A DNA stretch of 64,000 bases from Hafnia paralvei ATCC 29927 (GTDB lineage Bacteria; Pseudomonadota; Gammaproteobacteria; Enterobacterales; Enterobacteriaceae), in assembly GCF_001655005.1 (NCBI RefSeq), contig NZ_LXET01000005.1, positions 1 through 64,000 of the forward strand. Reading direction: 5' to 3'. Position numbers and translations under genes: made by a program. How positions within the stretch are numbered: position 1 is the stretch's first letter; each line of letters opens with the position of its first letter. Shown in pieces: positions 7,248 through 15,305 of the stretch. The notes under the pieces are model-generated. The model saw only the letters and a program-made list of their open reading frames with translations, had not been told where the DNA came from and searched no databases.

Positions 7248-9956
7248 TTAGAACCACTGCCCGAAGCGACGAATGTAGAAGCGCTTCATCAGTTGAGTAA
7301 CAACGCAATAGCTGAACAGCGTACCCACTAACCATGGGAAATACTGCCATGGCAACGGCTGCAAACCAACCCAAGTGCCGAGCGGTGAGAAGGGAATATA
7401 AATACCCAGCGCCATAATTAGCCCCGTTGTTAGCATTACCGGCAGCGCCGCAGTGCTTTGAATAAACGGGATTTTTTGAGTACGCAGCATATGCACAACG
7501 AGTGTTTGTGACAGTAGCCCTTCAATAAACCAGCCAGACTGGAACAATGCCTGATGTTCGATGCTATTGGCAGCAAACACAAACCACATAATGGCGTAGG
7601 TCGTGATGTCAAAAATAGACGACGTTGGCCCAATCCATAACATGAAACGTCCAATATTTTTTGCATCCCATTTACGCGGTTTACGCAGGAATTCTTTGTC
7701 CATTTTATCCCACGGCAAAGAGAGCTGTGAGATGTCGTACATCAGGTTTTGCAGTAACAGCTGAATCGCCAACATTGGTAAGAATGGGATAAAGGCACTT
7801 GCCACCAGAACGGAGAACACGTTGCCGAAGTTGGAGCTAGCGGTCATATTCAGGTATTTAATGATATTGCCGAAGGTTTCTCGTCCGGTGATCACACCTT
7901 CTTCCAGCACCATCAGATCTTTTTCCAGCAGGATAATATCGGCTGACTCTTTCGCGATATCAGTGCCCGTATCGACTGAGATACCGACGTCGGCATCGCG
8001 CAGCGCTGGTGCATCATTGATACCATCACCGAGGAAGCCAACGGTATGGTCGTTGCCCTGCAGCGCTTTAAGTACGCGAGATTTTTGCAGCGGCGTGAGC
8101 TTGGCAAAGACGGTACGCTGCTCCGCTAACAGTGATAGTTGCTCGTCGCTCATTCCTTCAATTTCGCTGCCTAGCAAGGGTTCACCGGGTTCTAAGCCCA
8201 CATCACGGCAAATTTTGCTGGTGATGATTGGGTTATCACCGGTCAACACTTTGACCATGACGCCATTTTCGCGCAGCGCAGTGATCGCTTCTGCGGCAGA
8301 TGCCTTTGGTGGATCGAGGAACGTCAGTAATCCGCAGATGACCAAATCGCGTTCATCGCTGTTGCTGAGTGGGAATACGCAACCATCGATACCCAAATCA
8401 CGAGTTCCCACCATGAGCACGCGGAAGCCTTGTTCGTTGTAGTGGGTTGCTAACTGCAGCAGCTCGGCACGCGCCTTCTCATCGAGCGGTAAAATATTGC
8501 CGTCATCGCTGATATGGGTGGCGATAGCCAGCATTTCTTCAACGGCACCTTTGCAAATCAGCGTGTGGCGGCGATGCTCGTCGCTGACCACAATAGATAG
8601 ACGACGACGAATGAAATCGAAAGGCAGCTCATCAATCTTGCTAAAGCGCGCCATTGCTTCAACTTCAGGACGCGCGCGGCCGAAGCGAATCACCGCTTTA
8701 TCCATCAGATTTTTCATGCCGCTTTGGTGATAGCTATTCAGCCACGCCAGTTGAAGCACCTCTTTATTCTCGCGCCCATTGATGTCTATATGGTGTTCGA
8801 GAATGATACGGTCCTGAGTCAGCGTACCGGTTTTATCGGTGCACAGGACGTCCATTGCGCCGAAATTCTGGATGGCGTTCAAACGCTTAACCACGACTTT
8901 GCGGCGAGACATCGCGATCGCACCTTTGGCAAGGTTTGAGCTTACGATCATCGGCAGCATTTCAGGGGTCAAGCCCACGGCAACCGCTAAAGCAAACAGT
9001 GCGGCATCGGCCCAATCACCTTTGGTGAAGCCGTTGATCAGGAGAACGACTGGCACCATCACTAGCATGAAGCGAATTAACAGCCAGCTTACGCTGTTTA
9101 CCCCACGGTCAAACGAGGTTTGCGAACGAGTGCCGACGATAGATTTTGCCAGTGAACCAAAGTAGGTTTTTGCCCCCGTAGCGACCACGACCGCTTTGGC
9201 GGTGCCGCTGGCCACGTTTGTTCCCATCAGACAGATGTTGGATAACTCCAGCAGATCGCCTTCACTGCTACCAGTGTCGCAGGATTTTTGACTAACGCTG
9301 GCGGTGACGTCGTATTTCTCAATCGGGATCGCCTCGCCGGTTAGCACGGCTTGGCTGATAAACAGATCGCGAGATTCGATCAATTTAACGTCGGCTGGAA
9401 CCATATCTCCTGCGGAGAGCAGAATGATATCGCCCGGTACCAAGTCTTGCAGAGGGATCTCTTTGCATTCGGTTTTTGCTGCTGGATGAGCTCGGCGTAG
9501 AACGGTGGCGGTGGTTCTCACCATGGATTTCAACGCATCGGCGGCTTTATTAGTGCGAAACTCCTGCCAGAAGCGCAGTAATCCACTCAAAGACACCATG
9601 ATTAAAATGATGATCACCCCGATGAGATCTGTTTCTTCACCGCGTTGTAGCGGCAGCCAATAGTCGGTGAAGAAACTGATCGCAGCAAGCACCATCAGTA
9701 CAAAGATAAATGGATTATTAAACGCACTGATTAGCTGCACCAAAGCCGGCGGCACTTTTTCATGAGCTACCTGATTGGGACCTGTTTCCAGCAGGCGTTC
9801 GCGTGCGTCTTCCTCTTCTAATCCATTGAGGTTAGAGGAAAGATTAGACAAAGTTGCATCTAGGCTGACCACAGATTCTTCTGCAATCAGATAGGTGGCT
9901 TTCTTGTTATTTTTGCGGCTGCGTTTTTCAGCAGTTTGTTCGATCATCTGGGCCAT
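7248..9956 (-). CDS. mgtA: Magnesium-importing P-type ATPase
   Basis: A 902-residue P3B-type ATPase (E. coli MgtA has 898) that imports Mg2+ across the inner membrane. Visible elements are an extended polar N-terminus, the actuator motif LTGEA (about 205-209), the TM4 motif TPEMLP (about 330-335), the phosphorylation motif DKTGTLT with Asp374, the hinge GDGINDAPALRDADVGI near 675-691, and C-terminal membrane helices. It could be the paralogue MgtB, which is very similar, but no mgtC lies nearby and the gene is monocistronic, favouring mgtA. The leader is unusually long (about 610 nt) with two upstream ORFs, listed separately. The SD before the ATG at 9956 is weak. In enterobacteria PhoPQ and Mg2+-responsive leader control are known for this gene. 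Confidence 0.93.
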   Translation of the reverse strand: MAQMIEQTAEKRSRKNNKKATYLIAEESVVSLDATLSNLSSNLNGLEEEDARERLLETGPNQVAHEKVPPALVQLISAFNNPFIFVLMVLAAISFFTDYWLPLQRGEETDLIGVIIILIMVSLSGLLRFWQEFRTNKAADALKSMVRTTATVLRRAHPAAKTECKEIPLQDLVPGDIILLSAGDMVPADVKLIESRDLFISQAVLTGEAIPIEKYDVTASVSQKSCDTGSSEGDLLELSNICLMGTNVASGTAKAVVVATGAKTYFGSLAKSIVGTRSQTSFDRGVNSVSWLLIRFMLVMVPVVLLINGFTKGDWADAALFALAVAVGLTPEMLPMIVSSNLAKGAIAMSRRKVVVKRLNAIQNFGAMDVLCTDKTGTLTQDRIILEHHIDINGRENKEVLQLAWLNSYHQSGMKNLMDKAVIRFGRARPEVEAMARFSKIDELPFDFIRRRLSIVVSDEHRRHTLICKGAVEEMLAIATHISDDGNILPLDEKARAELLQLATHYNEQGFRVLMVGTRDLGIDGCVFPLSNSDERDLVICGLLTFLDPPKASAAEAITALRENGVMVKVLTGDNPIITSKICRDVGLEPGEPLLGSEIEGMSDEQLSLLAEQRTVFAKLTPLQKSRVLKALQGNDHTVGFLGDGINDAPALRDADVGISVDTGTDIAKESADIILLEKDLMVLEEGVITGRETFGNIIKYLNMTASSNFGNVFSVLVASAFIPFLPMLAIQLLLQNLMYDISQLSLPWDKMDKEFLRKPRKWDAKNIGRFMLWIGPTSSIFDITTYAIMWFVFAANSIEHQALFQSGWFIEGLLSQTLVVHMLRTQKIPFIQSTAALPVMLTTGLIMALGIYIPFSPLGTWVGLQPLPWQYFPWLVGTLFSYCVVTQLMKRFYIRRFGQWF

Positions 9957-10077
9957 AACACAATACTCATCGCTAATTTTAGCGTGCAGAAACCCGCCCC
10001 AAAATGAGGAGTTTTCTTTCGCTAAATGTCTTAGTTAGCCTAAGGCTAAAAGTATGCGTTGCAGATTAGGGACGGAT

Positions 10078-10134
10078 TTAACTCACGTCAGCCCGTGCAA
10101 CGCGGATAACGTTGCTTCTGGGGTGCTCGTCCAT
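10078..10134 (-). CDS. mgtA leader ORF 2, MgtL-like acidic/Pro leader peptide
   Basis: An 18-codon ORF, MDEHPRSNVIRVARADVS, with a near-perfect ribosome binding site AAGGAG (10140-10145) 5 nt upstream. It ends 121 nt before mgtA. Its start, Met-Asp-Glu-His-Pro, resembles the acidic/proline N-terminus of E. coli and Salmonella MgtL (MEPDP...), which destabilises translating ribosomes at low Mg2+ and so opens mgtA transcription. Sequence identity with MgtL beyond this is not apparent. The ORF and SD are seen; the function is inferred from position and composition. Confidence 0.65.
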   Translation of the reverse strand: MDEHPRSNVIRVARADVS

Positions 10135-10315
10135 ATTGGCTCCTTACGCCTCACGGCGAGATACGGTTGGTACTGGAAATGATTACGCTCGTTGCTTATC
10201 GCGTTCATCAAGCTAAATGATGGGCACTGATAAGCCCCCTGTCGTAGGTCACAGCGACAAGAAAACAGGGTGCGAGAAAATCGGCGACGTTAAACGTTAC
10301 CCATTACTCACATCG

Positions 10316-10375
10316 TTAGGCTTTGCCTGGAGGAAATAGAGCGCGAGTGTAAATTTGCATGATAACTGTCCGCAT
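10316..10375 (-). CDS. mgtA leader ORF 1, ends in Pro-Pro-Gly segment
   Basis: A 19-codon ORF, MRTVIMQIYTRALFPPGKA, preceded by AGAGGA (10380-10385) 4 nt upstream. It carries a Pro-Pro-Gly motif four residues from its end, a sequence class that slows ribosomes unless EF-P acts. A second in-frame ATG lies at 10360. It sits between a candidate promoter (10576-10604) and the second leader ORF, as mgtM and mgtP do in the Salmonella mgtCBR leader. Translation is inferred. Confidence 0.5.
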   Translation of the reverse strand: MRTVIMQIYTRALFPPGKA

Positions 10376-10575
10376 ACAGTCCTCTCGGTATAATCACCGA
10401 CGAGGCACTTTTTAGTGGGTCTGCAACAGTTCTTGATGTGAGAAGTGATGCTGCCCGCCGAGTCCGGCAAGCAAAACATCTGAGGAGATGGTCAGCTTGC
10501 CAGTGTTATGTCACTACTGAGTTGATTACTACTCTGACTTTCCAATGAAGGAATCTCCGTTGATTAACTGCCGAA

Positions 10576-10604
10576 ACTATAAGCCCGGTTGCGTAGTGTG
10601 TAAA
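10576..10604 (-). promoter_or_regulatory. Candidate sigma-70 promoter for mgtA leader
   Basis: On the minus strand TTTACA (10604-10599), a 17-nt spacer and TATAGT (10581-10576) give near-consensus -35 and -10 elements, predicting a start near 10569 and a leader of about 610 nt. Just upstream on the same strand is GGTTTA followed by 5 nt and TGAACC. Only the first half matches a PhoP box, so PhoP control is not shown by the sequence. Confidence 0.5.
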
Positions 10605-11221
10605 GGTTCATTTGCTAAACCAATAGTCAACGCAAGTTATTTTGCTGCCACCTGCAATCAGGCATAAAAGGGGAGAATGGATCTGTTTTTTGCAAAAATT
10701 GATCGTGATTACACTCTGGTGTTTTATGTAAAACAGCGTTTTTAGAGATGACCCCAAAAATGTACACCCTGAACAAAAAAGGGACGATTTGTAGGGGGGA
10801 ACGCCACCGGAGGTGCCGCGCTGCGTAGTTAATCATATGTAAAATATGATGTTTTTATATTTTACATTCATGGATTGAATTTCTAGAACATCTGAAATGA
10901 CCTGATCTTTCGAATGAAATAACATTTAATTAACACCTTATTCACTTTGTGGGTATAGGAATCTTCTGACCACTCTGTTAGTCTTTTTCTTACTTTTCAC
11001 CCACATTATTCAAAGGTTGAGCTAAATAGAATTAAGACATAAACAATAAATCATTTGCTTAAACTGCTATTTTCTTCTCGTCTGTGAGGAGGATTTTTGC
11101 TACGCGAAAGCATTTAAATTTGTATTTGTCCTATGCGGATGAAGGGGATGCATACAGTTTTTTATTGTAGTCTCCACATTATTTTTAATATTTAGTTTTC
11201 TCAGATGGATAATGCGGTCTA

Positions 11222-11265
11222 GGTTTTTACTCCAGAGTGGGGCGCGCCACTCTGGAGTAGAAACC
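11222..11265 (+). repeat. 19-bp inverted repeat upstream of fimbrial operon
   Basis: Arms 11222-11240 and 11247-11265 pair over all 19 positions with a single T-G wobble; the loop is GGCGCG. It lies 108 nt before the pilin start. It could be a transcript hairpin, a terminator-like block or a protein-binding palindrome. Confidence 0.75.
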
Positions 11266-11271
11266 CAATAG

Positions 11272-11304
11272 CCCGTTTTTATTCTAGCGACTAGAAAAAC
11301 AGGG
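11272..11304 (+). repeat. Second hairpin in fimbrial leader
   Basis: CCCGTTTTTATTCTAG and CTAGAAAAACAGGG flank CGA and pair with small bulges. It follows the 19-bp inverted repeat after 6 nt, making a tandem hairpin pair. Confidence 0.5.
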
Positions 11305-11373
11305 ATTTAGATTTAATAAAATCGTTAAGTGAAAATAACGATAATAGTCATTATAGATAAAAGGATAGAATCA

Positions 11374-11913
11374 ATGAATAAGACAATATTACCTATCGCA
11401 TTCATCGCGGGCTGTTTTGTTTCCTCTTCAGCAATGGCAATCAGTGCGAATACTATTACTTTCCAAGGTGAAGTTACCGCTCAAACGTGTTCGGTGTCTA
11501 TTAATGGAAATGATGCTAGCCCGATTGTTTTATTGCCTACGGTAGCAGCGACAGAATTGGCTAATCCAGGTGATGTTGCTGGCCAGACAGTATTTACGCT
11601 GGGCGTTACTGGCTGCACTAAAAATGATGCAGCAGACACCAACATTAAAACCGTTTTTGTCGGAAATAACGTGACTAATAGCGGTAATTTAGGGAATACC
11701 GGTGGCGCTGGAAACGTTGAATTACAGATTTTGAAAAGCACCCAAGACACCGCGGGTATTAACTTAACGAGTCCACAAAGTGTTGATGGCTTGGTTCTGA
11801 AACAAGGCGATACCGAAGCGACGCATGACTTTGCCGTGCAGTATTACGCTACGGCAGCAGCTACTGCTGGCACCGTAGCGGGTTCATTACAGTACGCGAT
11901 TTCTTACCAGTAA
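11374..11913 (+). CDS. Major fimbrial subunit (type 1-like pilin)
   Basis: A 179-residue chaperone-usher pilin. A signal peptide of about 22 residues ends SSSAMA, giving a mature protein beginning ISANTITFQGEV, the usual donor-strand plus first strand. Two Cys (in QTCSVS and VTGCTK) make the conserved pilin disulfide, and the C-terminus LQYAISYQ has the penultimate Tyr and the beta-zipper pattern read by chaperones. The ATG at 11374 has AAGGAT upstream; the frame starts earlier without an SD. It is the first gene of a five-gene operon. A 9-bp hairpin follows the stop, which would favour high pilin mRNA relative to downstream genes. Confidence 0.92.
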   Translation: MNKTILPIAFIAGCFVSSSAMAISANTITFQGEVTAQTCSVSINGNDASPIVLLPTVAATELANPGDVAGQTVFTLGVTGCTKNDAADTNIKTVFVGNNVTNSGNLGNTGGAGNVELQILKSTQDTAGINLTSPQSVDGLVLKQGDTEATHDFAVQYYATAAATAGTVAGSLQYAISYQ

Positions 11914-11918
11914 TTGAT

Positions 11919-11940
11919 GTAGGCCGGTACGCCGGCCTAC
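11919..11940 (+). terminator. Intra-operon hairpin after pilin gene
   Basis: A perfect 9-bp GC-rich stem (11919-11927 with 11932-11940, loop TACG), followed by TTATTGTTT. Its position after the major subunit suggests partial termination or 3'-end protection, common in fimbrial operons. Confidence 0.75.
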
Positions 11941-11961
11941 TTATTGTTTAGGAACAACAAT

Positions 11962-12675
11962 ATGTTATTTGTTAGGAATGTTATTGCAGGATGCACTTTT
12001 GCACTTCTTTGGATTGTGGCTGCACAGGCAAGCGTAGTCATGACAGGGAACCGGGTTATCTATCCCGCGCAAAACAAGGAGGTGAACATTCAACTGACGA
12101 ACCATGATGATTTTCCTAATGTGATTCAGGTGTGGATGGACAGCGGCAATGAAGATTCAACACCTGATACTGGACAAGCCCCATTCATCATTACGCCGCC
12201 GTTTTTTAAAATGGCCGCTAAAGCCGGTCAAACAGTACGGTTGATGTTCTCAGGTGGGGAATTACCCCAAGATCGAGAATCCATTTTTTACCTTAATTTT
12301 TTGCAGATCCCACCCAGAGAAGCAAAAAGCAGCAGTAATCAAATGCTGATCATGTTGCGTAATAGAGTAAAGGTGTTTTATCGCCCCGCCGGAATAGCAA
12401 CATCGCCAGCGGATATTGCTCAGAATGTAAAACCAAAAATAATTCAGCAAGGAAATTCTTACGTACTGGAAGTAAATAATAATAGTGGTTACTACCTCTC
12501 CATTTCTGGAGCAAGTATTCTATCTGAAAATAAGGTTGCTCAGCTCGGTAGTAGAATGATTGCTCCGTTTAGTACGGAAAGGTGGCCTCTTAGTCATAGG
12601 TTCTCAAATTCCGCATTGACTATTAATTATATAAATGATCAAGGGGCGAAAATAACACAGCGTTACCAGTTGTGA
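11962..12675 (+). CDS. Periplasmic fimbrial chaperone (PapD/FimC family)
   Basis: A 237-residue periplasmic chaperone that caps pilins by donor-strand complementation and delivers them to the usher. A signal peptide ending near WIVAAQA precedes the mature start SVVMTGNRVIYPAQ. Family features seen are the conserved Arg and Lys region, the F1-G1 edge motif LMIMLRNRVKVFYRP (about residue 130), FYLNFLQIPP, and a C-terminal Ig domain. I start at the ATG at 11962 (AGGA 8 nt upstream) rather than the in-frame TTG at 11944, which lacks an SD. It stands between the pilin and usher genes. Confidence 0.92.
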   Translation: MLFVRNVIAGCTFALLWIVAAQASVVMTGNRVIYPAQNKEVNIQLTNHDDFPNVIQVWMDSGNEDSTPDTGQAPFIITPPFFKMAAKAGQTVRLMFSGGELPQDRESIFYLNFLQIPPREAKSSSNQMLIMLRNRVKVFYRPAGIATSPADIAQNVKPKIIQQGNSYVLEVNNNSGYYLSISGASILSENKVAQLGSRMIAPFSTERWPLSHRFSNSALTINYINDQGAKITQRYQL

Positions 12676-12715
12676 TCGTATCCTTCTGCGCCTCATGGAA
12701 TGAGAGGGTGTTTTA

Positions 12716-15295
12716 ATGAATCATCGCAAAATAGCCTCATGGGTGACCTATGCCCTATTTCCAATGAGCGTTTGTTCATGGGCTGCAGAAAATAGCCAAT
12801 ACACCTTTGATGAGTCTCTGTTCCTTGGTGGTGATTTTGGCAAAGGTTTAAAGCGTTTTAACGCTGATAATAATACCCCTGCGGGAAAGTATTCAGTGGA
12901 TATTTATCTCAATGGTCGTTTTATACAGCGTGACAGCGTGGATTTTGTTAACAACTCAGCTCAAAAAGAGAGCGAACCTTGTCTGAGTCGCGAGTTTTAC
13001 GTCCAATCGGGTGTAAATGAAAGTGCATTGCCGCAGGGTGATGAGTTGGCTAAGAGCCAGTGCAAAAGCCCTGAAGCCTTAGTCAAGGGAGCCAGTTGGT
13101 CGTTTGATCAACCGCGCTTACGATTGGATTTGTATATTCCTCAAGCGCTATTAACTCGCTCTCCGCGTGATGCTGTGCCTGTTGAAAGCTGGGATGCTGG
13201 GGAGTCGCTGATGTTTCTCAACTACAGCACTAACTATTATCAAAGCCGATACCGTTCGGGTTCTGGAGGCACCAGCCAGTATGGTTTTCTTGGGCTAAAG
13301 TCGGGTATCAATCTGGGGCTGTGGCAGCTGCGTCAGCAATCTTCGGCAACCTATAGCCAATCACCAAGCCGTTCTCGCTATCAATGGCAGTCGCTACAAA
13401 CCTATATGCAAAGGCCGATTGCGGCTCTGGATAGCAACCTAATGATCGGCCAAAGTTACAGCGGCGGATCGCTGTTTGGCAGTATGGCGTATAACGGCGT
13501 CAAGCTTGAAACCGATCAGCGCATGTGGCCGCAGTCTCGCCGTGGCTATGCGCCTGAGATTCGGGGTACGGCTCAAACCAATGCCCGTGTCGTGGTGAGC
13601 CAAAACGGTCGCACGATTTATGAAACCAACGTTCCGCAGGGGCCGTTTGTTATTGACGATCTCAGTAGCACTCACTATGAGGGTGACCTAAAGGTCGAAA
13701 TTATTGAAGCGGATGGTCGGAGTTCAACGTTCACCGTGCCATTTTCTGCCGTACCCGATTCAATGCGTCCTGGCGTAAGCCGTTATAACGCGGTTGTTGG
13801 GCGTGCGCGTGACTATGGCGATACACAAAATCTGTTTGGCGATTTTACCTATGAGCGCGGTATTTCCAATAGTTTTACGGGAAACCTTGGTTTGCGTATT
13901 GCTGACGATTATCAGGCGATTTTAGCCGGTGGCGTATGGAGTCATTGGCTAGGTGCCTTTGGTCTTAATACCACGTGGTCACATGCCCAAATTGATGATA
14001 ATCAAAGCCAATCAGGCTGGCGAGTGCAGGCATCTTATAGCCGTACATTCGACTATACCGGAACTAACGTGGCCTTAGCTGGATACCGCTATTCTACGGA
14101 AGGTTATCGTGAATTGAGTGATGTGCTGGGTGAAAGAGCTAGCAAAAAGCACGGCTCTAATAATGTATTCAAATCGGACACCCTAAATCAGCGTAACCAA
14201 TTTACAGCGATGATCAACCAGTCGTTAGGAGATTATGGGAGCCTGTATTTATCCGGTTCGGTGATGGATTACTACGATAATCAATCGCGTAACACGCAAC
14301 TCCAAGTGGGCTATTCCAACAGTTGGAAGAACATCAGTTATAACTTGGCAATTAGTCGCCAGCAGTCGGTATACCGCAATCAGATAGATATGGATGGCTC
14401 AGAGCAAGGGCGCAGCCGTAGCTATTTAGGAAATACTGAGAATTTGATTACGTTAACTTTCTCAATCCCATTGTCGTTTGGCGGACGGGACAACTATATA
14501 TCCACGTCACTTAGCCATGCTGACAGCTCAGGTAATTCAGGGCAAACGTCGGTATCAGGTATGTTAGACGACGCAGGAACATTGAATTATTCCGTATATG
14601 CGGGATATCAGCAAAATCGAGAAAGTCAGGCCGGTAGCACTAAAAACTGGGGCGCGAATCTGCAAAAAAACTCAGCGTTCGGCACGCTTAACGGGAGTTA
14701 CTCAGCGTCCAGTGATTACACTCAGTGGGGCGTTGGTGGGCGTGGTGCTGCGGTTATTCACCGCGGAGGGATCACACTTGGCCCATACCTGAGTGAAACG
14801 TTTGGACTGGTTGAAGCAAAAGGCGCGAAGGGAGCATTAGTTAAAAATGGACAAGGTGCGCGTATTGATAGCAACGGCTACGCCATCGTTCCTTCGCTAA
14901 CGCCATACCGATATAACACGATCAGTCTTGATCCGAAGGGGATCAATAAGCATACGGAGCTCAAAAGTACTCAAAGCCGAGTTATTCCCTATGCTGGCGC
15001 CGCAGTGAAAGCATCTTTCGATACCCTGAGCGGTTATGGCGTGCTAATCAAGGCCAAAATCAACGGTACAGAAGCCCTGCCGATGGGGGCTAGCGTGCTC
15101 GACGATCAGAATAATGTGGTGGGAATGTCTGGCCAAGCCAGCCTAATTTATGCTCGTGTGCGTGAACGACAGGGAATACTGACGGTTAAGTGGGGGGATA
15201 GCCCTCAAGAAATGTGCCGTGTGAGTTATGTATTACCAGAATCTTCAGAGCAGCAGGAGCTCGTTTCTGTCGCTGGGCAATGTGTTGTTCATTAA
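12716..15295 (+). CDS. Outer-membrane fimbrial usher (FimD/PapC family)
   Basis: An 859-residue outer-membrane usher that threads pilins to the surface; family proteins are 800-880 residues. A signal peptide ends near CSWAA. The N-terminal domain begins SQYTFDESLFLGGD and binds chaperone-pilin complexes. The translocation barrel covers about 150-680 with a plug region near RGYAPEIRGTAQTNARVVV, then two C-terminal beta-sandwich domains with a final Cys pair (CRVSYVLPES...GQCVVH). AGAGGG lies 7 nt before the ATG at 12716. It is the only usher of the operon, served by two different chaperones. Confidence 0.93.
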   Translation: MNHRKIASWVTYALFPMSVCSWAAENSQYTFDESLFLGGDFGKGLKRFNADNNTPAGKYSVDIYLNGRFIQRDSVDFVNNSAQKESEPCLSREFYVQSGVNESALPQGDELAKSQCKSPEALVKGASWSFDQPRLRLDLYIPQALLTRSPRDAVPVESWDAGESLMFLNYSTNYYQSRYRSGSGGTSQYGFLGLKSGINLGLWQLRQQSSATYSQSPSRSRYQWQSLQTYMQRPIAALDSNLMIGQSYSGGSLFGSMAYNGVKLETDQRMWPQSRRGYAPEIRGTAQTNARVVVSQNGRTIYETNVPQGPFVIDDLSSTHYEGDLKVEIIEADGRSSTFTVPFSAVPDSMRPGVSRYNAVVGRARDYGDTQNLFGDFTYERGISNSFTGNLGLRIADDYQAILAGGVWSHWLGAFGLNTTWSHAQIDDNQSQSGWRVQASYSRTFDYTGTNVALAGYRYSTEGYRELSDVLGERASKKHGSNNVFKSDTLNQRNQFTAMINQSLGDYGSLYLSGSVMDYYDNQSRNTQLQVGYSNSWKNISYNLAISRQQSVYRNQIDMDGSEQGRSRSYLGNTENLITLTFSIPLSFGGRDNYISTSLSHADSSGNSGQTSVSGMLDDAGTLNYSVYAGYQQNRESQAGSTKNWGANLQKNSAFGTLNGSYSASSDYTQWGVGGRGAAVIHRGGITLGPYLSETFGLVEAKGAKGALVKNGQGARIDSNGYAIVPSLTPYRYNTISLDPKGINKHTELKSTQSRVIPYAGAAVKASFDTLSGYGVLIKAKINGTEALPMGASVLDDQNNVVGMSGQASLIYARVRERQGILTVKWGDSPQEMCRVSYVLPESSEQQELVSVAGQCVVH

Positions 15296-15305
15296 GGGGA
15301 ATGAT

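Larger units (their letters stand above)
10605..11373. other. mgtA-fimbrial operon intergenic region
   Basis: A 769-nt noncoding stretch between divergent mgtA and the fimbrial operon. It turns AT-rich from about 10835. There is a short AT palindrome followed by T5 near 10836-10859, and a G/C-rich pair of hairpins at 11222-11304 just upstream of the pilin gene (listed separately). I see no ORF with a convincing ribosome binding site and cannot fix the fimbrial promoter. Confidence 0.5.

Noticed and set aside
10140..10330. Possible M-box (ykoK-type Mg2+ riboswitch) in the mgtA leader
   Set aside because: The conserved TTAGGTGAGGCTCCT and GCTAAAGCT-type M-box blocks are not found; only general stem-forming sequence is present.
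10297..10479. A 60-codon minus-strand ORF in the mgtA leader
   Set aside because: No SD, no family likeness, and it overlaps leader ORF 1, which has a much better ribosome binding site.
10590..10620. PhoP box for mgtA (GGTTTA-N5-TGAACC)
   Set aside because: The second half does not fit GTTTA and the spacing to the -10 is wrong; noted only as a partial match.
10545..10667. A 40-codon plus-strand ORF with Cys residues (CRNYKPGCVVCKG) opposite the mgtA promoter
   Set aside because: There is no ribosome binding site, and it overlaps the candidate mgtA promoter on the other strand. Probably chance.
11222..11304. Fim-type invertible phase switch
   Set aside because: The arms are adjacent (6-nt centre), not separated by a promoter-sized segment, and no tyrosine recombinase gene is in the window.
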